From: Helicobacter typhlonius
GTDB lineage: Bacteria > Campylobacterota > Campylobacteria > Campylobacterales > Helicobacteraceae
Length of the DNA: 64,000 bases
Direction: 5' to 3'
NCBI RefSeq assembly: GCF_001460635.1
Contig: NZ_LN907858.1
Location: forward strand, 1,426,001 to 1,490,000
This document shows positions 35,768 through 45,103 of this stretch, in pieces. Position numbers and translations under genes: made by a program. Every line of letters begins with the position of its first letter. Position 1 is the first letter of the stretch. The notes under the pieces are model-generated. The model did not search any database. It was not told the origin of the DNA and worked only from the letters and a program-made list of their open reading frames with translations.

Positions 35768-37624
35768 CTACTTAGAATCTAGCCAATTTTGGATACTTAA
35801 AGCCATATCTTTTGCATTTAAGCCTAGCATAGATTCTATCATTTGTGTGTTGCCGTGCGGGATAAATTCATCTTTTATCTCAAAGCTTTTAAGGTACACA
35901 TTCGCTATGTCTTCCTCCGCCATAAACTCTAAAATCGCACTTCCCACGCCGCCCATAGAATAACTATCGCTAAATACGCACACATATTTATGTGAGAGCA
36001 AAAGTTTAGACAAGGTTTTTTTATCAAGTGGCTTTACAAAGCGCAAATCAAGCAAAGTAGGCTTATAGCCCTCCTCTATAAGTTGCATATAAACTTCATA
36101 CGCCCTACCCACGCCATTGCCATAGCCTATAAGCAATAGTTTTTTACCCTTTTTAAGAATCTCCGCTTTGCCGAGCATAAACGCACTAGCAGGGAAAGTA
36201 TCCTCGCCTAGCACAAAGCTACCACGCGGATAGCGGAACGCGCAAGGAGAACTATTATGATGATAGGCAAAATCCACAGCTTGTTTGAGACTTTCATTAT
36301 CACGTGGGGCAAAAAGCACCATATTGGGAATCGAGCGCAAATAGGCAATATCAAAAAGCCCTTGATGTGTCTCGCCATCCTCGCCTACAATCCCTGCTCT
36401 ATCGATACAAAAGCGCACAGGCAGATTCAAAATCCCCACATCGTGTATTATTTGGTCATAAGCGCGTTGTAAAAATGTAGAATAAATCGCCACAAAGGGC
36501 TTAAAACCCTCTTTCGCCATAGCCGCCATTGAGGTAACAGCGTGTGCCTCGCAAATCGCCACATCTACAAAACGTTTTGAATCTTTCTCTATAAGCTTAT
36601 CTAAGCCTGTGCCACTAGGCATTGCTGCGCTCACGCCAACGACTTTTTCATCTAGCAAATATTCTTGCAAACTTTGACTAAATACCGCTGTTGGCGAAAG
36701 AGTAGCGGATTTTTTTAACGCGGAGCCGGTGTGAATATCAAAAGGACCCACGCCGTGCCACTGCTCGAATTTGCCCTCCGCAATTTCATAGCCCTTACCC
36801 TTAAGCGTCTGTGCGTGGATAATCACGGGCTTATTCATATCTTTAGCCTTTTGCAAAGTTGCGACAATAATCTCCATATTATGCCCATCAATTGGACCTA
36901 CATAATCAAGCCCAAGCTCTTCAAACAAAATACCCGGCGTAATAAGTTTCAAAGATTCTTCAAATCGCTTTGCGAGATAAGTCGCAGAATCTGGCATTTT
37001 TGCAAGCACTCTTTTAATACCATCACGCGTTTTTTGATAAAACGATGTGCTCAAAATCTGTGAGAGATAGTTACTAATCGCACCGATAGGCTTAGAAATA
37101 CTCATCTCATTGTCATTAAGAATAATTACCATTGGGTATTTTTTATCTCCCAATTCATTAAGTGCCTCATAGACGAGTCCCGCACTCATTGAACCATCGC
37201 CTATCATCACTACAGGCATAGAAATATCCGCCCCAAGCACCCTAGCCCTACCAACACCCACCGCAAGAGATAGTGAAGTCGAGCTATGCCCAGCGATAAA
37301 ATAATCGCTCGCAGATTCTTTGGGATTACAGAATCCGCTAATGCCACCAAACTGCCTTAATGTGCTAAAATCTTCCCAACGCCCTGTAAGCAGCTTATGC
37401 GCGTAAGCTTGATGAGAGACATCAAAGATAAATGGGTGCTTTCGCACATCAAATACCGCGTGCACTCCTACAATCAAATCCACGGCACCTAGTGTAGAAC
37501 TTAAATGCCCACCATTCACGCTTACAACCTCCAAAATTCTCTCTCTAATGCGCCTAGTAAGTGTGTATAGCTCCTCTGTGGAGAGGGCATTTAATCTCTC
37601 AAAACTATAATCAATTTCACCCAT
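35768..37624 (-). CDS. dxs: 1-deoxy-D-xylulose-5-phosphate synthase
   Basis: It condenses pyruvate and glyceraldehyde-3-phosphate, the first step of the MEP isoprenoid pathway, with thiamine diphosphate. The 618 residues show FDVSHQAYAHKLLTGR (about 67-82), the ThDP motif GDGSMSAGLVYEALNE (about 143-158), EQWHGVGPFD and the transketolase part DRAGIVGEDGETHQGLFD (about 406-423). It follows fliH by 18 bases, the last gene of the hisC-fli unit. Confidence 0.97.
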   Translation of the reverse strand: MGEIDYSFERLNALSTEELYTLTRRIRERILEVVSVNGGHLSSTLGAVDLIVGVHAVFDVRKHPFIFDVSHQAYAHKLLTGRWEDFSTLRQFGGISGFCNPKESASDYFIAGHSSTSLSLAVGVGRARVLGADISMPVVMIGDGSMSAGLVYEALNELGDKKYPMVIILNDNEMSISKPIGAISNYLSQILSTSFYQKTRDGIKRVLAKMPDSATYLAKRFEESLKLITPGILFEELGLDYVGPIDGHNMEIIVATLQKAKDMNKPVIIHAQTLKGKGYEIAEGKFEQWHGVGPFDIHTGSALKKSATLSPTAVFSQSLQEYLLDEKVVGVSAAMPSGTGLDKLIEKDSKRFVDVAICEAHAVTSMAAMAKEGFKPFVAIYSTFLQRAYDQIIHDVGILNLPVRFCIDRAGIVGEDGETHQGLFDIAYLRSIPNMVLFAPRDNESLKQAVDFAYHHNSSPCAFRYPRGSFVLGEDTFPASAFMLGKAEILKKGKKLLLIGYGNGVGRAYEVYMQLIEEGYKPTLLDLRFVKPLDKKTLSKLLLSHKYVCVFSDSYSMGGVGSAILEFMAEEDIANVYLKSFEIKDEFIPHGNTQMIESMLGLNAKDMALSIQNWLDSK

Positions 37625-37642
37625 ACAATTCCCACATTCTCA

Positions 37643-38467
37643 CTAATCACGCATATTTTCAAGCACTGATTGTTTGAGATTTTTATAGCGCGACATTATC
37701 GTGCCATCAATATTGCCAGTATCGCTCACTATTACCACGCCACCGAGCGATACTGCGCCATCGGAGATAACCTCCACCTTCGTATTATCCTCCAAATGCT
37801 CTTTGAGATATAAATAATCATTGGGATTGACCTTAACCTTAATATTTGTAGCGTCCATTATGCTATTAAGTAGCTCTCGTGTGAGGTTGAGGGCAATTTT
37901 TTGTGAATTCTCACTCACTTCGTTGATAATCACCTCCTTAGCAATATCCACAGAGATTGCACTCAATTCCTTTTCTAACTCCTCCAAGTGCTTTTGGCTT
38001 GCCTTTAGGGTATTTTCAAGAGTAATGATAGAATCTACCAAAAATTTTTTTTGCGCATCAATTTCTGCAAACATATCCCCCTTAACTTTTTCCTGTGCTT
38101 CTCGAAATCCATCCTTATATCCCTCATCTCTCGCACTCGCTACGCGTTGTTCGCTCTCAACCTGCAACTTCTCAAACTGAATCTGTAGTTTTGCAAGAGA
38201 ACTTGAAAGATCATCAGTTTTTTGAAGCAATTTTTCTACAAGCTCCTGCTCTAAACTCGCAATTTTTTGCACGTTAGATTCCGAATGCAAAGCATTTTGT
38301 GCCTCCTCATAGCTTTGTTCTACCACGGGTGCTTGTGTATCAATATGGTGAATTTCTTTACCAGATTCCACCATATCAGAAGTGATTGTTTTAAACTCAT
38401 ACTTTTTGATATTATGATTCTTAAGTCGCTCCTGCCCTATGATATTTTCTTGACTAAGCAATGACAT
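37643..38467 (-). CDS. fliH: Flagellar assembly protein FliH
   Basis: FliH binds the export ATPase FliI and tethers it to the flagellar motor base. The 274 residues have a Glu/Gln/Lys-rich coiled-coil middle (about 65-175), as in FliH/YscL. The C-terminal domain (LSAISVDIAKEVIINEVSEN and VKVNPNDYLYLKEHL) is typical, ending with the GAVSLGGVVIVSDTGNIDGT strand region. The ATG overlaps fliG by 14 bases. Confidence 0.9.
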   Translation of the reverse strand: MSLLSQENIIGQERLKNHNIKKYEFKTITSDMVESGKEIHHIDTQAPVVEQSYEEAQNALHSESNVQKIASLEQELVEKLLQKTDDLSSSLAKLQIQFEKLQVESEQRVASARDEGYKDGFREAQEKVKGDMFAEIDAQKKFLVDSIITLENTLKASQKHLEELEKELSAISVDIAKEVIINEVSENSQKIALNLTRELLNSIMDATNIKVKVNPNDYLYLKEHLEDNTKVEVISDGAVSLGGVVIVSDTGNIDGTIMSRYKNLKQSVLENMRD

Positions 38468-39485
38468 CGTCTTGTTCTCCTAGCTGCACTAAGCCCTGCT
38501 CTGCGAGTGTTTGCACCACTTCCACGATTTTTCTTTGTGCATTTTCCACATCACGCACCTTCACCGCACCCAAAAACTGCATTTCCTCCATAAACTGCTC
38601 ACTCGCCCTTTGGGACATATTCCCCATAAACTTCTGTTTGAGCTCATCAGGGGCAGATTTAAGGGCAAGCGTAAGGTCTTTTTTATCAGCAATTTTAAGA
38701 ATCTCTCTAATAGCGTTGTTGTCGAGCTTGGTAATATCTTCAAAGGTAAACATCATTTCTTTAATTTCTATGGCAAGTTGTGCATCGATTTGCTCGATTT
38801 GTGCAATTGTCGCTTTTGCTGCCTTTTGTCCTAGTCGGTTGAAAATTTCCGCAACAGAACGTGTACCACCCACTTCGACCTTGTAGCTTGTGAGAGATTC
38901 TAGTTTGTTTTCAAGCACCGCACTCACGCGTTTAACGACATTGGGCGAAATATCTCCGAGGTTTGCCATACGAATCGCTACTTCAGCGCGCAACTCATCA
39001 GAAAAATACCCCAAAGTCTCCGCTGCACCGCTTGCGTCCATATGTGCGAGAATAAGCGCGATTGTTTGAGGGTGCTCGTTAATAATAAAGTCTGCGAGTT
39101 GTTGAGGGCGAATCTTTGAAAGATAAGCAAAGTTCTTTTGGGACTGCATTGTTTTGGCAAGCTTATCCAAAATTGCCTTTGCAGCATCTGGTCCTAAAGA
39201 TTTAATCAACAAATCACGCGCATAATCCATACCACCAGAGTTGATATATTGATTTGATTGAAAAATGACATAAAATTCCTCTAAAACTGCTGCACCAATG
39301 GTCTTATCCATACCACCCAACTGCGCAATTTGCTTACTTACTTCAGTAATAGAATCTATATCAAGATGGTGAAAAATCTCCGAAGTAATCTCATCACCTA
39401 GCTGCACGAGCAAAATGGCAATCTTTTCTGCCATTGAGAGCTCATCATATTGCGCCCTTTGACGCGGACTAAGCGTGATTGCCAT
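38454..39485 (-). CDS. fliG: Flagellar motor switch protein FliG
   Basis: FliG forms the cytoplasmic torque ring that contacts MotA and links the MS ring to the switch. The 343 residues contain three armadillo-like domains: the FliF-binding N-domain, the middle domain with NEHPQTIALILAHM (about 129-142, the EHPQ motif), and the C-domain with FEDITKLDNNAIREIL (about 249-264) and the charged torque helix nearby. It lies between fliF and fliH, 14 bases after fliF. Confidence 0.97.
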   Translation of the reverse strand: MAITLSPRQRAQYDELSMAEKIAILLVQLGDEITSEIFHHLDIDSITEVSKQIAQLGGMDKTIGAAVLEEFYVIFQSNQYINSGGMDYARDLLIKSLGPDAAKAILDKLAKTMQSQKNFAYLSKIRPQQLADFIINEHPQTIALILAHMDASGAAETLGYFSDELRAEVAIRMANLGDISPNVVKRVSAVLENKLESLTSYKVEVGGTRSVAEIFNRLGQKAAKATIAQIEQIDAQLAIEIKEMMFTFEDITKLDNNAIREILKIADKKDLTLALKSAPDELKQKFMGNMSQRASEQFMEEMQFLGAVKVRDVENAQRKIVEVVQTLAEQGLVQLGEQDDVIA

Positions 39486-39499
39486 ATTTACTCCTTTAC

Positions 39500-41218
39500 T
39501 TATGAACTGCTGCCAAGACCGCTAGTTGTAATATCAAGCTCATCTTTAATGAGCGTTTGAAATAATGCACCAATCTCTTGAGGACGTTCAGAAATTACAC
39601 CGCGCATTCTCTCAAGCAACACTTCATATTTGATATTATCCTCATCAAGCCCAGAACCAAACCCGAGTTGATCTTCCACACGTTTGCGTAATTCACTAAA
39701 TTTATTGATATCTTCCTCATCATCATCAAGCTGCATAAAGGATTCTATATCGTCTTCCTCCTCCTCTTGCACTTCAAGCATACGCTCTGCAAATGGCGCA
39801 ACAATCTTTTTATAGAACACAAACAAAATCACCGCCACAATCACATATTTAAGCAATGGCATAAATGGTCCCAAATACCGCTCTACCTTGCTTGAGAACA
39901 GCTCTAAAGAATCTTGAGGGCGATAATTGAGCTGTGTGCTTCTAAAAGGCATATTAATCACATTGACTTGGTCGCCCCTGGACTCATTATAGCCAATGGC
40001 ATTTTTCACACCCTCTAAAATTTTATCCATATCCTCTTGTGAGCGAGGAGTATATTCAAGTCGTGGCACACCATCCTCGCCTACAACTTCATTATAAATG
40101 CCATCAACCATCACAGACGCGCTCACCCTCGTAAGCACGGCATAATTTTCATCAATGCTACTCACTGACCTGTCGATTTCATTATTAATAACAACCTCGC
40201 TCTCCTTTTCCCACTCCATCATCTCATCATCTTTAAGCCCTTGCACAGGACCGATATTACTCACGACACCGGGCACACCGCCAATTTGTGGAGGACGGAA
40301 TCCTTTGCGCTCTTTTTCATACTCTCTTGTCCCGCGCACAACAGGATTTTGTCCAAATGTCTCTGCAGTGGTTTTGCGCACGCTAAAATCAAAATCCATA
40401 GTAACTTGTGCCTGCACGCCGTCCCCAACGCTTGGTTGTAAGAATTTAATAATCTTTGCCTCCATAGCATTTTCTGCATTTTGCTGATATTTGCGCTGGA
40501 ATGTCGCCTGTCTCACGCGCGCACCCTGCTGGGCAGCTTCATTATCTTCGCCTAAAAGCTCCCCGTCTTGATTGATAATTTTTACAGCCTCTGGGACAAG
40601 ACGCTCTACTGCTGCAGCCACCAAATGCTTGATACCTATAACTTGTTCTGGTGTCAAAAACATATTGTCACGCACGACAATCTTTACTGAAGCGGTAGAT
40701 GGGCGTCCGCCCTGCACAAAAAGCGACTCTTCTGGCATAGAAATATTAACCGTCGCCTTCTCGATAGGATTGAGACTTTCAATCGTCTTTGCAAGTTCAT
40801 TTTGCTTCACGACAAGCGTCTTTGTCTTTTGTGTGAATGGTGTATCTCCAACATTATTTTCAAGCAAAATATCAAAGCCGACATTGTGACTTGACCTTGG
40901 CAGCCCCAAAGAACTCATATTAATGCGCTGCTCATACACTTTATCTTTTGGCACGAGAATAATATTATCCTCTGGAATCTTATACGAAATTTTCTCCTGT
41001 TGGAGCTTTTGCAAGATAGCCGCGCTATCTTCTGGGCTTAGATTACTAAAGAGCACATCATAATTTTCATATTCGTTATGTGTCTCCACGCGGAAGAGTA
41101 TGAGATAGGTTAAAAAGCTAATAAGTATAATAATGGTCGAAAGGATAATAATGCGCTGTTTTTTATTTAACTTGTTTAAAACCTTAAGAACCTGCTCAAA
41201 AACTACTCTTAAATCCAT
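39500..41218 (-). CDS. fliF: Flagellar MS-ring protein FliF
   Basis: FliF builds the inner-membrane MS ring on which the flagellar motor assembles. The 572 residues have two membrane helices (about 24-43 IIILSTIIILISFLTYLILF; about 452-470 YVIVAVILFVFYKKIVAP). Between them are the YscJ-type ring domains, including NISMPEESLFVQ and PSASVKIVVRD-like strands. The acidic tail (EEEDDIESFMQLDDDEED and beyond) binds FliG. It starts 9 bases after hisC. Confidence 0.97.
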   Translation of the reverse strand: MDLRVVFEQVLKVLNKLNKKQRIIILSTIIILISFLTYLILFRVETHNEYENYDVLFSNLSPEDSAAILQKLQQEKISYKIPEDNIILVPKDKVYEQRINMSSLGLPRSSHNVGFDILLENNVGDTPFTQKTKTLVVKQNELAKTIESLNPIEKATVNISMPEESLFVQGGRPSTASVKIVVRDNMFLTPEQVIGIKHLVAAAVERLVPEAVKIINQDGELLGEDNEAAQQGARVRQATFQRKYQQNAENAMEAKIIKFLQPSVGDGVQAQVTMDFDFSVRKTTAETFGQNPVVRGTREYEKERKGFRPPQIGGVPGVVSNIGPVQGLKDDEMMEWEKESEVVINNEIDRSVSSIDENYAVLTRVSASVMVDGIYNEVVGEDGVPRLEYTPRSQEDMDKILEGVKNAIGYNESRGDQVNVINMPFRSTQLNYRPQDSLELFSSKVERYLGPFMPLLKYVIVAVILFVFYKKIVAPFAERMLEVQEEEEDDIESFMQLDDDEEDINKFSELRKRVEDQLGFGSGLDEDNIKYEVLLERMRGVISERPQEIGALFQTLIKDELDITTSGLGSSS

Positions 41219-41227
41219 AGCCTACCC

Positions 41228-42385
41228 TTAACCACGTGTTTGCAAATATTCTTGCAAGAGCTCAAACACACGCGCATTTTGCGCAGGTGTGCCAATAGTA
41301 ATGCGAAAGGCATTCAGCCCGTAGGAGCGGAGATTACGCACAATGACGCCCCTTTGCAAAAGCCATTGACACAAATGTGTAGATTCTATATCCTCGCGCG
41401 AAAATGTGATGAAATTTCCAAATGAAGGGATAAAGTCTATATTATTGTGCTTTGCAAATTCCTCATAGCGTAGCATTTGTTCGATATTGCTTTGGATACA
41501 CTGCTCGGTAAATGCCCTGTCCTCTAGCGCCACAAGCGCAGCTTGCAAACTTAGAGTGCTTACATTAAAGGGTGGGCGCACTTTGTAGAGCATAGAGATA
41601 ATGCGCTCACTCGCTATGCCATAGCCTATACGCATACCGCCTAGCCCATACACCTTTGAAAATGTGCCAAGATAAATGACATTATCAAATTTTTTAATGA
41701 GAGAGGCGGGATTTAGAGCCTTTGCCTTGTCTTTATATGAGGCAAACTCCTGATACGCGCCATCAAGCACGATGAGCGTGTCCTTATCAACTTTGCATAT
41801 AAAATCCTCTATTGCTTGAGAGTCTAAGCACTCGCCCAAAGGATTGTTTGGCACACATAGAAATATTATACTCACGCGATTAGCGCACTCTTTGTTAGAA
41901 TGAGAAGTTATGCTCGTCCTACTTGCGCCATTTTTCACATTCTCATAAGATTCTAAAAATTCATCTAAATTATGTGCATCGCTCCTAGTCTTATGAATCT
42001 CCACATCCGCGAGCTTAGAATACACCTCATACATTGCAAATGTTGTCTTTGCCATTAGCACAGCTGCGCGAGTATGGTCGATAGCTTGGAGGCAAAATTC
42101 GATGACTTGGTCGCTCCCCGCACCGATAATAATTTCTTTAGGATTTACACAAAAACGCGAAGCAAGAGCATTTTTTAGCTCATACATAGAATCATCAGGG
42201 TATAAAAACGCCTTGTGTGCGTTCTTTTGTAATGTCTCTATGACTTTTGGTGATGTGCCATAGGGATTTTCATTGCTCCCTAGCTTTATCACATCTTCTT
42301 GTTTAATACCATACTCACGCATTACAAGCTCGATTGGCTTCCCTGCCTCGTAGGTTACAACACTATCTAATGTCTTCTTAAACAC
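41228..42385 (-). CDS. hisC: Histidinol-phosphate aminotransferase (HisC family)
   Basis: A class I/II PLP aminotransferase. HisC makes histidinol phosphate; in Helicobacter it may also serve aromatic amino acids, which I infer. The 385 residues show KLGSNENPYGTSP (about 34-46), IIGAGSDQVIEF (about 83-94), VPNNPLGECLD, VLDGAYQEF and the PLP lysine in LGTFSKVYGLGGMRIGYG (about 236-253). It is the first gene of the run fliF-fliG-fliH-dxs, an unusual leader for a flagellar operon. Confidence 0.9.
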   Translation of the reverse strand: MFKKTLDSVVTYEAGKPIELVMREYGIKQEDVIKLGSNENPYGTSPKVIETLQKNAHKAFLYPDDSMYELKNALASRFCVNPKEIIIGAGSDQVIEFCLQAIDHTRAAVLMAKTTFAMYEVYSKLADVEIHKTRSDAHNLDEFLESYENVKNGASRTSITSHSNKECANRVSIIFLCVPNNPLGECLDSQAIEDFICKVDKDTLIVLDGAYQEFASYKDKAKALNPASLIKKFDNVIYLGTFSKVYGLGGMRIGYGIASERIISMLYKVRPPFNVSTLSLQAALVALEDRAFTEQCIQSNIEQMLRYEEFAKHNNIDFIPSFGNFITFSREDIESTHLCQWLLQRGVIVRNLRSYGLNAFRITIGTPAQNARVFELLQEYLQTRG

Positions 42386-42584
42386 CGCATATCCTTACGA
42401 TTTTTTTGCATTCCATCGCTGTAAAACCTTACATTCTATCTTAAAAGTCTTAAAAGTTTTATAATTTTTACGATTATTGAGAGTTTAAACGCACCATTCA
42501 ATACATAATTTGAATTTTAACCTTTAACATAAATCCAACTTTCAAACATTGCTGATAGTTAATAGTATTTTTTGATATTTTGGC

Positions 42585-42590
42585 TACAAT
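42585..42590 (+). promoter_or_regulatory. -10 box of the phosphohexomutase-pyrC promoter
   Basis: TACAAT followed by GCGCG, with AT-rich DNA upstream and the ATG 32 bases further on. It matches the 6S and rpe promoters in this window. Confidence 0.5.
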
Positions 42591-42621
42591 GCGCGTTTTC
42601 ACTAGCACAAAAGGGTAGGTT

Positions 42622-44034
42622 ATGCAGATACAACATATTTTTCGCGAATATGACATTCGTGGCATTTTTGAAAAAGACCTCACGCAAGAGGTGGTTTGTG
42701 GTATAGGGCGTGAGCTTGGCAGATGCATCAAAGATTCACATCTCCCCCCTTGCATACATATTGGCTATGATGCACGCACACATTCGCCCACGCTTTTTAA
42801 TTGGCTTGCGGAGGGTTTTTTAAGCGAGGATATAAAAGTCTTTGCGCTCGGGCTTATTCCTACACCTGTGGCATATTTTGCAACTTTTAACACCATAGAT
42901 TCTATTGTTTGCCCAAACTCCGTGATGATTACAGGCTCACACAATCCCCCGCAATACAATGGATTCAAAATCACCATAAATCAATCGCCTTTTTATGGGG
43001 AGCAAATCCGCGCATTAGGAGCAAAGCTCGAGCAAAACTTACCCTACACAAAAAAGCAAAATGCAGATTCTAAAAATTTACAAAAAATACAAAATCTTAA
43101 TGCAAAACAAGCCTACATCGATTTTCTAAGCACACATTTTGCCCACCTAAAAGACTTCCCCTACCCTGTCGTATATGATTGCGGTAATGGCGTGGCAGGT
43201 GTGGCATTAGCGCAAATCCTAAAAAATCTTAATATTTCTTATACACCACTTTTTTTTGAACCCGATGGCACTTTCCCTAATCACCACCCAGACCCAAGTG
43301 AGGAAAAAAATCTCACAATGCTTAAAGAAAAAATGGCACAAAAGCAGATTCATATCGGCATTGCCTTTGATGGCGATGCTGATAGACTTGCGCTTTTAAC
43401 AACTCATCATAACTATAAGGGCGATGAACTTGCTATCCTTTTTGCTAAAGATATGAAAAAACATTTTTTAAGCCCTATTGTCATCGGCGAGGTGAAATGC
43501 TCACAAATAATGTATGATGAGATTAACAAAATTGGCAAAGCAGTGATGTATAAAACAGGGCATAGTAACCTCAAAGTCAAGCTTAAAGAGCTCAACGCCC
43601 ATCTTGCAGCAGAAATGAGCGGGCATTTATTTTTTAATGACCGCTACTTTGGCTATGATGATGCCATTTATGCTTCTTTCCGCGCCTTAGAGCTATTCTT
43701 AGGCTATACGCCCACAGAATTAGAATCTGCGATACACGCCTTGCCTCGCCTTTATAGCACAGATGAGGAGAAAATCCACACCACAGAGGAGCAAAAATTT
43801 ACCCTTATCTCCGCCTTAAAAGAGGCTTTAAAAAATCCGCCCAAAGACTTCCCAATCCTCAAAGACATCATTGATATTGACGGATTGCGCGTTGTTTTTG
43901 AAAATGGCTGGGGACTTGTAAGGGCAAGTAATACCACACCTGTGCTTGTTACGCGTTTTGAAGCGACAAGCAAAGAGGAATGCGAACGCTACAAAACAGC
44001 GTTGCTTAAGCTTTTAGAATCTGTCAAGGGCTAA
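42622..44034 (+). CDS. Phosphomannomutase/phosphoglucomutase (AlgC-like)
   Basis: It moves phosphate between C1 and C6 of mannose or glucose, feeding nucleotide-sugar and LPS synthesis. The 470 residues contain EYDIRG (about 9-14), the active-site Ser loop MITGSHNPPQYNGFKI (about 102-117), the metal loop FDGDADRL (about 253-260), the sugar loop AEMSGHLFFND (about 333-343) and RASNTTPVLVTRFE at the phosphate-binding end. pyrC follows after 3 bases. Confidence 0.93.
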   Translation: MQIQHIFREYDIRGIFEKDLTQEVVCGIGRELGRCIKDSHLPPCIHIGYDARTHSPTLFNWLAEGFLSEDIKVFALGLIPTPVAYFATFNTIDSIVCPNSVMITGSHNPPQYNGFKITINQSPFYGEQIRALGAKLEQNLPYTKKQNADSKNLQKIQNLNAKQAYIDFLSTHFAHLKDFPYPVVYDCGNGVAGVALAQILKNLNISYTPLFFEPDGTFPNHHPDPSEEKNLTMLKEKMAQKQIHIGIAFDGDADRLALLTTHHNYKGDELAILFAKDMKKHFLSPIVIGEVKCSQIMYDEINKIGKAVMYKTGHSNLKVKLKELNAHLAAEMSGHLFFNDRYFGYDDAIYASFRALELFLGYTPTELESAIHALPRLYSTDEEKIHTTEEQKFTLISALKEALKNPPKDFPILKDIIDIDGLRVVFENGWGLVRASNTTPVLVTRFEATSKEECERYKTALLKLLESVKG

Positions 44035-44037
44035 AAA

Positions 44038-45066
44038 ATGACATTCTCACTCCACACGCCCCTTGATATGCACCTCCATTTGCGTGAGGGCGAACTTTTA
44101 GAATCTGTCCTGCCTTTCACTGCCAAAGCCTTTAGCGCAGCACTTGTAATGCCAAATCTCAAAACGCCAATCACCACCACCGCACTTGCCCTCACCTACA
44201 AGGAGCAGATTCTTAAAGTCGCACAAAAGCGAGGCTGCAAGGAATTTATGCCGCTTATGAGCCTCTATCTCACGGCAGGGCTTACCAAAGAGGAGCTTAT
44301 AGAAGCAAAAAAGCAGGGGATTTTTATCCTTAAGCTCTACCCAAAGGGTGCGACCACAGGAAGTGAAAGCGGGGTAAGTCAAATCCTTGATGAAAAGACT
44401 TTAGAGATTTTTGCTTTGGCTGAATCTCTAGGCTTTATCCTCTCCATACACGGCGAGAGTAATGGATTTTGTATGGAGCGTGAGTTTGAGTTTTTAAGCA
44501 TATTTGAGCATATTGCAAAAAATTTCCCTAAACTGCGTGTGATTATCGAACATATGAGCGATAGACGCAGCCTTGAAATGATTGAAAAATATGAGAATCT
44601 CTACGCCACGCTTACACTGCACCATATCACATTAAGCCTTGATGATGTATGCGGGGGAATGCTTAATCCTCATTTGTTTTGCAAACCAATGCTTAAGACA
44701 AGAAAAGACCAACAAGCCCTGTTTCAAGTGGCATTAAAGGCACATCCAAAAGTAAGTTTTGGCTCGGATTCTGCACCGCATTTAGAATCTGCCAAGCTTA
44801 GCGCAAAAGGTGCAGCGGGGATTTTTAGCGCACCTGTGCTTTTACCAGCACTTACACAACTCTTTGAATCTCATAATGCCCTAGATTCTCTCCAGGCCTT
44901 TGTGAGTGATAGAGCGATAGAGATTTATCAGCTACAAGCTTTTGCGCAAAAATCAATCACGCTTGAAAAGATTCAATACAATGTGCCAGAGCGCATAGAT
45001 ACCCCGCTAGGAGCAATCGTGCCTCTTTTTGCAGGGCAAAATCTCTCGTGGCGCATAAAAGAATAA
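44038..45066 (+). CDS. pyrC: Dihydroorotase
   Basis: It cyclises carbamoyl-aspartate to dihydroorotate in pyrimidine synthesis. The 342 residues fit the short class II type: metal-binding LDMHLHLREGEL (about 8-19), LKLYPKGATTGSESG (bridging Lys, about 97-111), SIHGES (about 138), IEHMSDRR (about 173) and SFGSDSAPH (about 239-247, catalytic Asp). It lies between the phosphohexomutase and the glycan genes. Confidence 0.95.
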   Translation: MTFSLHTPLDMHLHLREGELLESVLPFTAKAFSAALVMPNLKTPITTTALALTYKEQILKVAQKRGCKEFMPLMSLYLTAGLTKEELIEAKKQGIFILKLYPKGATTGSESGVSQILDEKTLEIFALAESLGFILSIHGESNGFCMEREFEFLSIFEHIAKNFPKLRVIIEHMSDRRSLEMIEKYENLYATLTLHHITLSLDDVCGGMLNPHLFCKPMLKTRKDQQALFQVALKAHPKVSFGSDSAPHLESAKLSAKGAAGIFSAPVLLPALTQLFESHNALDSLQAFVSDRAIEIYQLQAFAQKSITLEKIQYNVPERIDTPLGAIVPLFAGQNLSWRIKE

Positions 45067-45103
45067 AAAGAGTGAAAATGCTACAACCTCGCAAAAAGGC
45101 ATA

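Noticed and set aside
38461-38886. Long plus-strand frames opposite fliG and fliH (also 40155-40487 opposite fliF)
   Set aside because: Fully antisense to well-conserved flagellar genes, with Ser/Cys-rich shadow composition.
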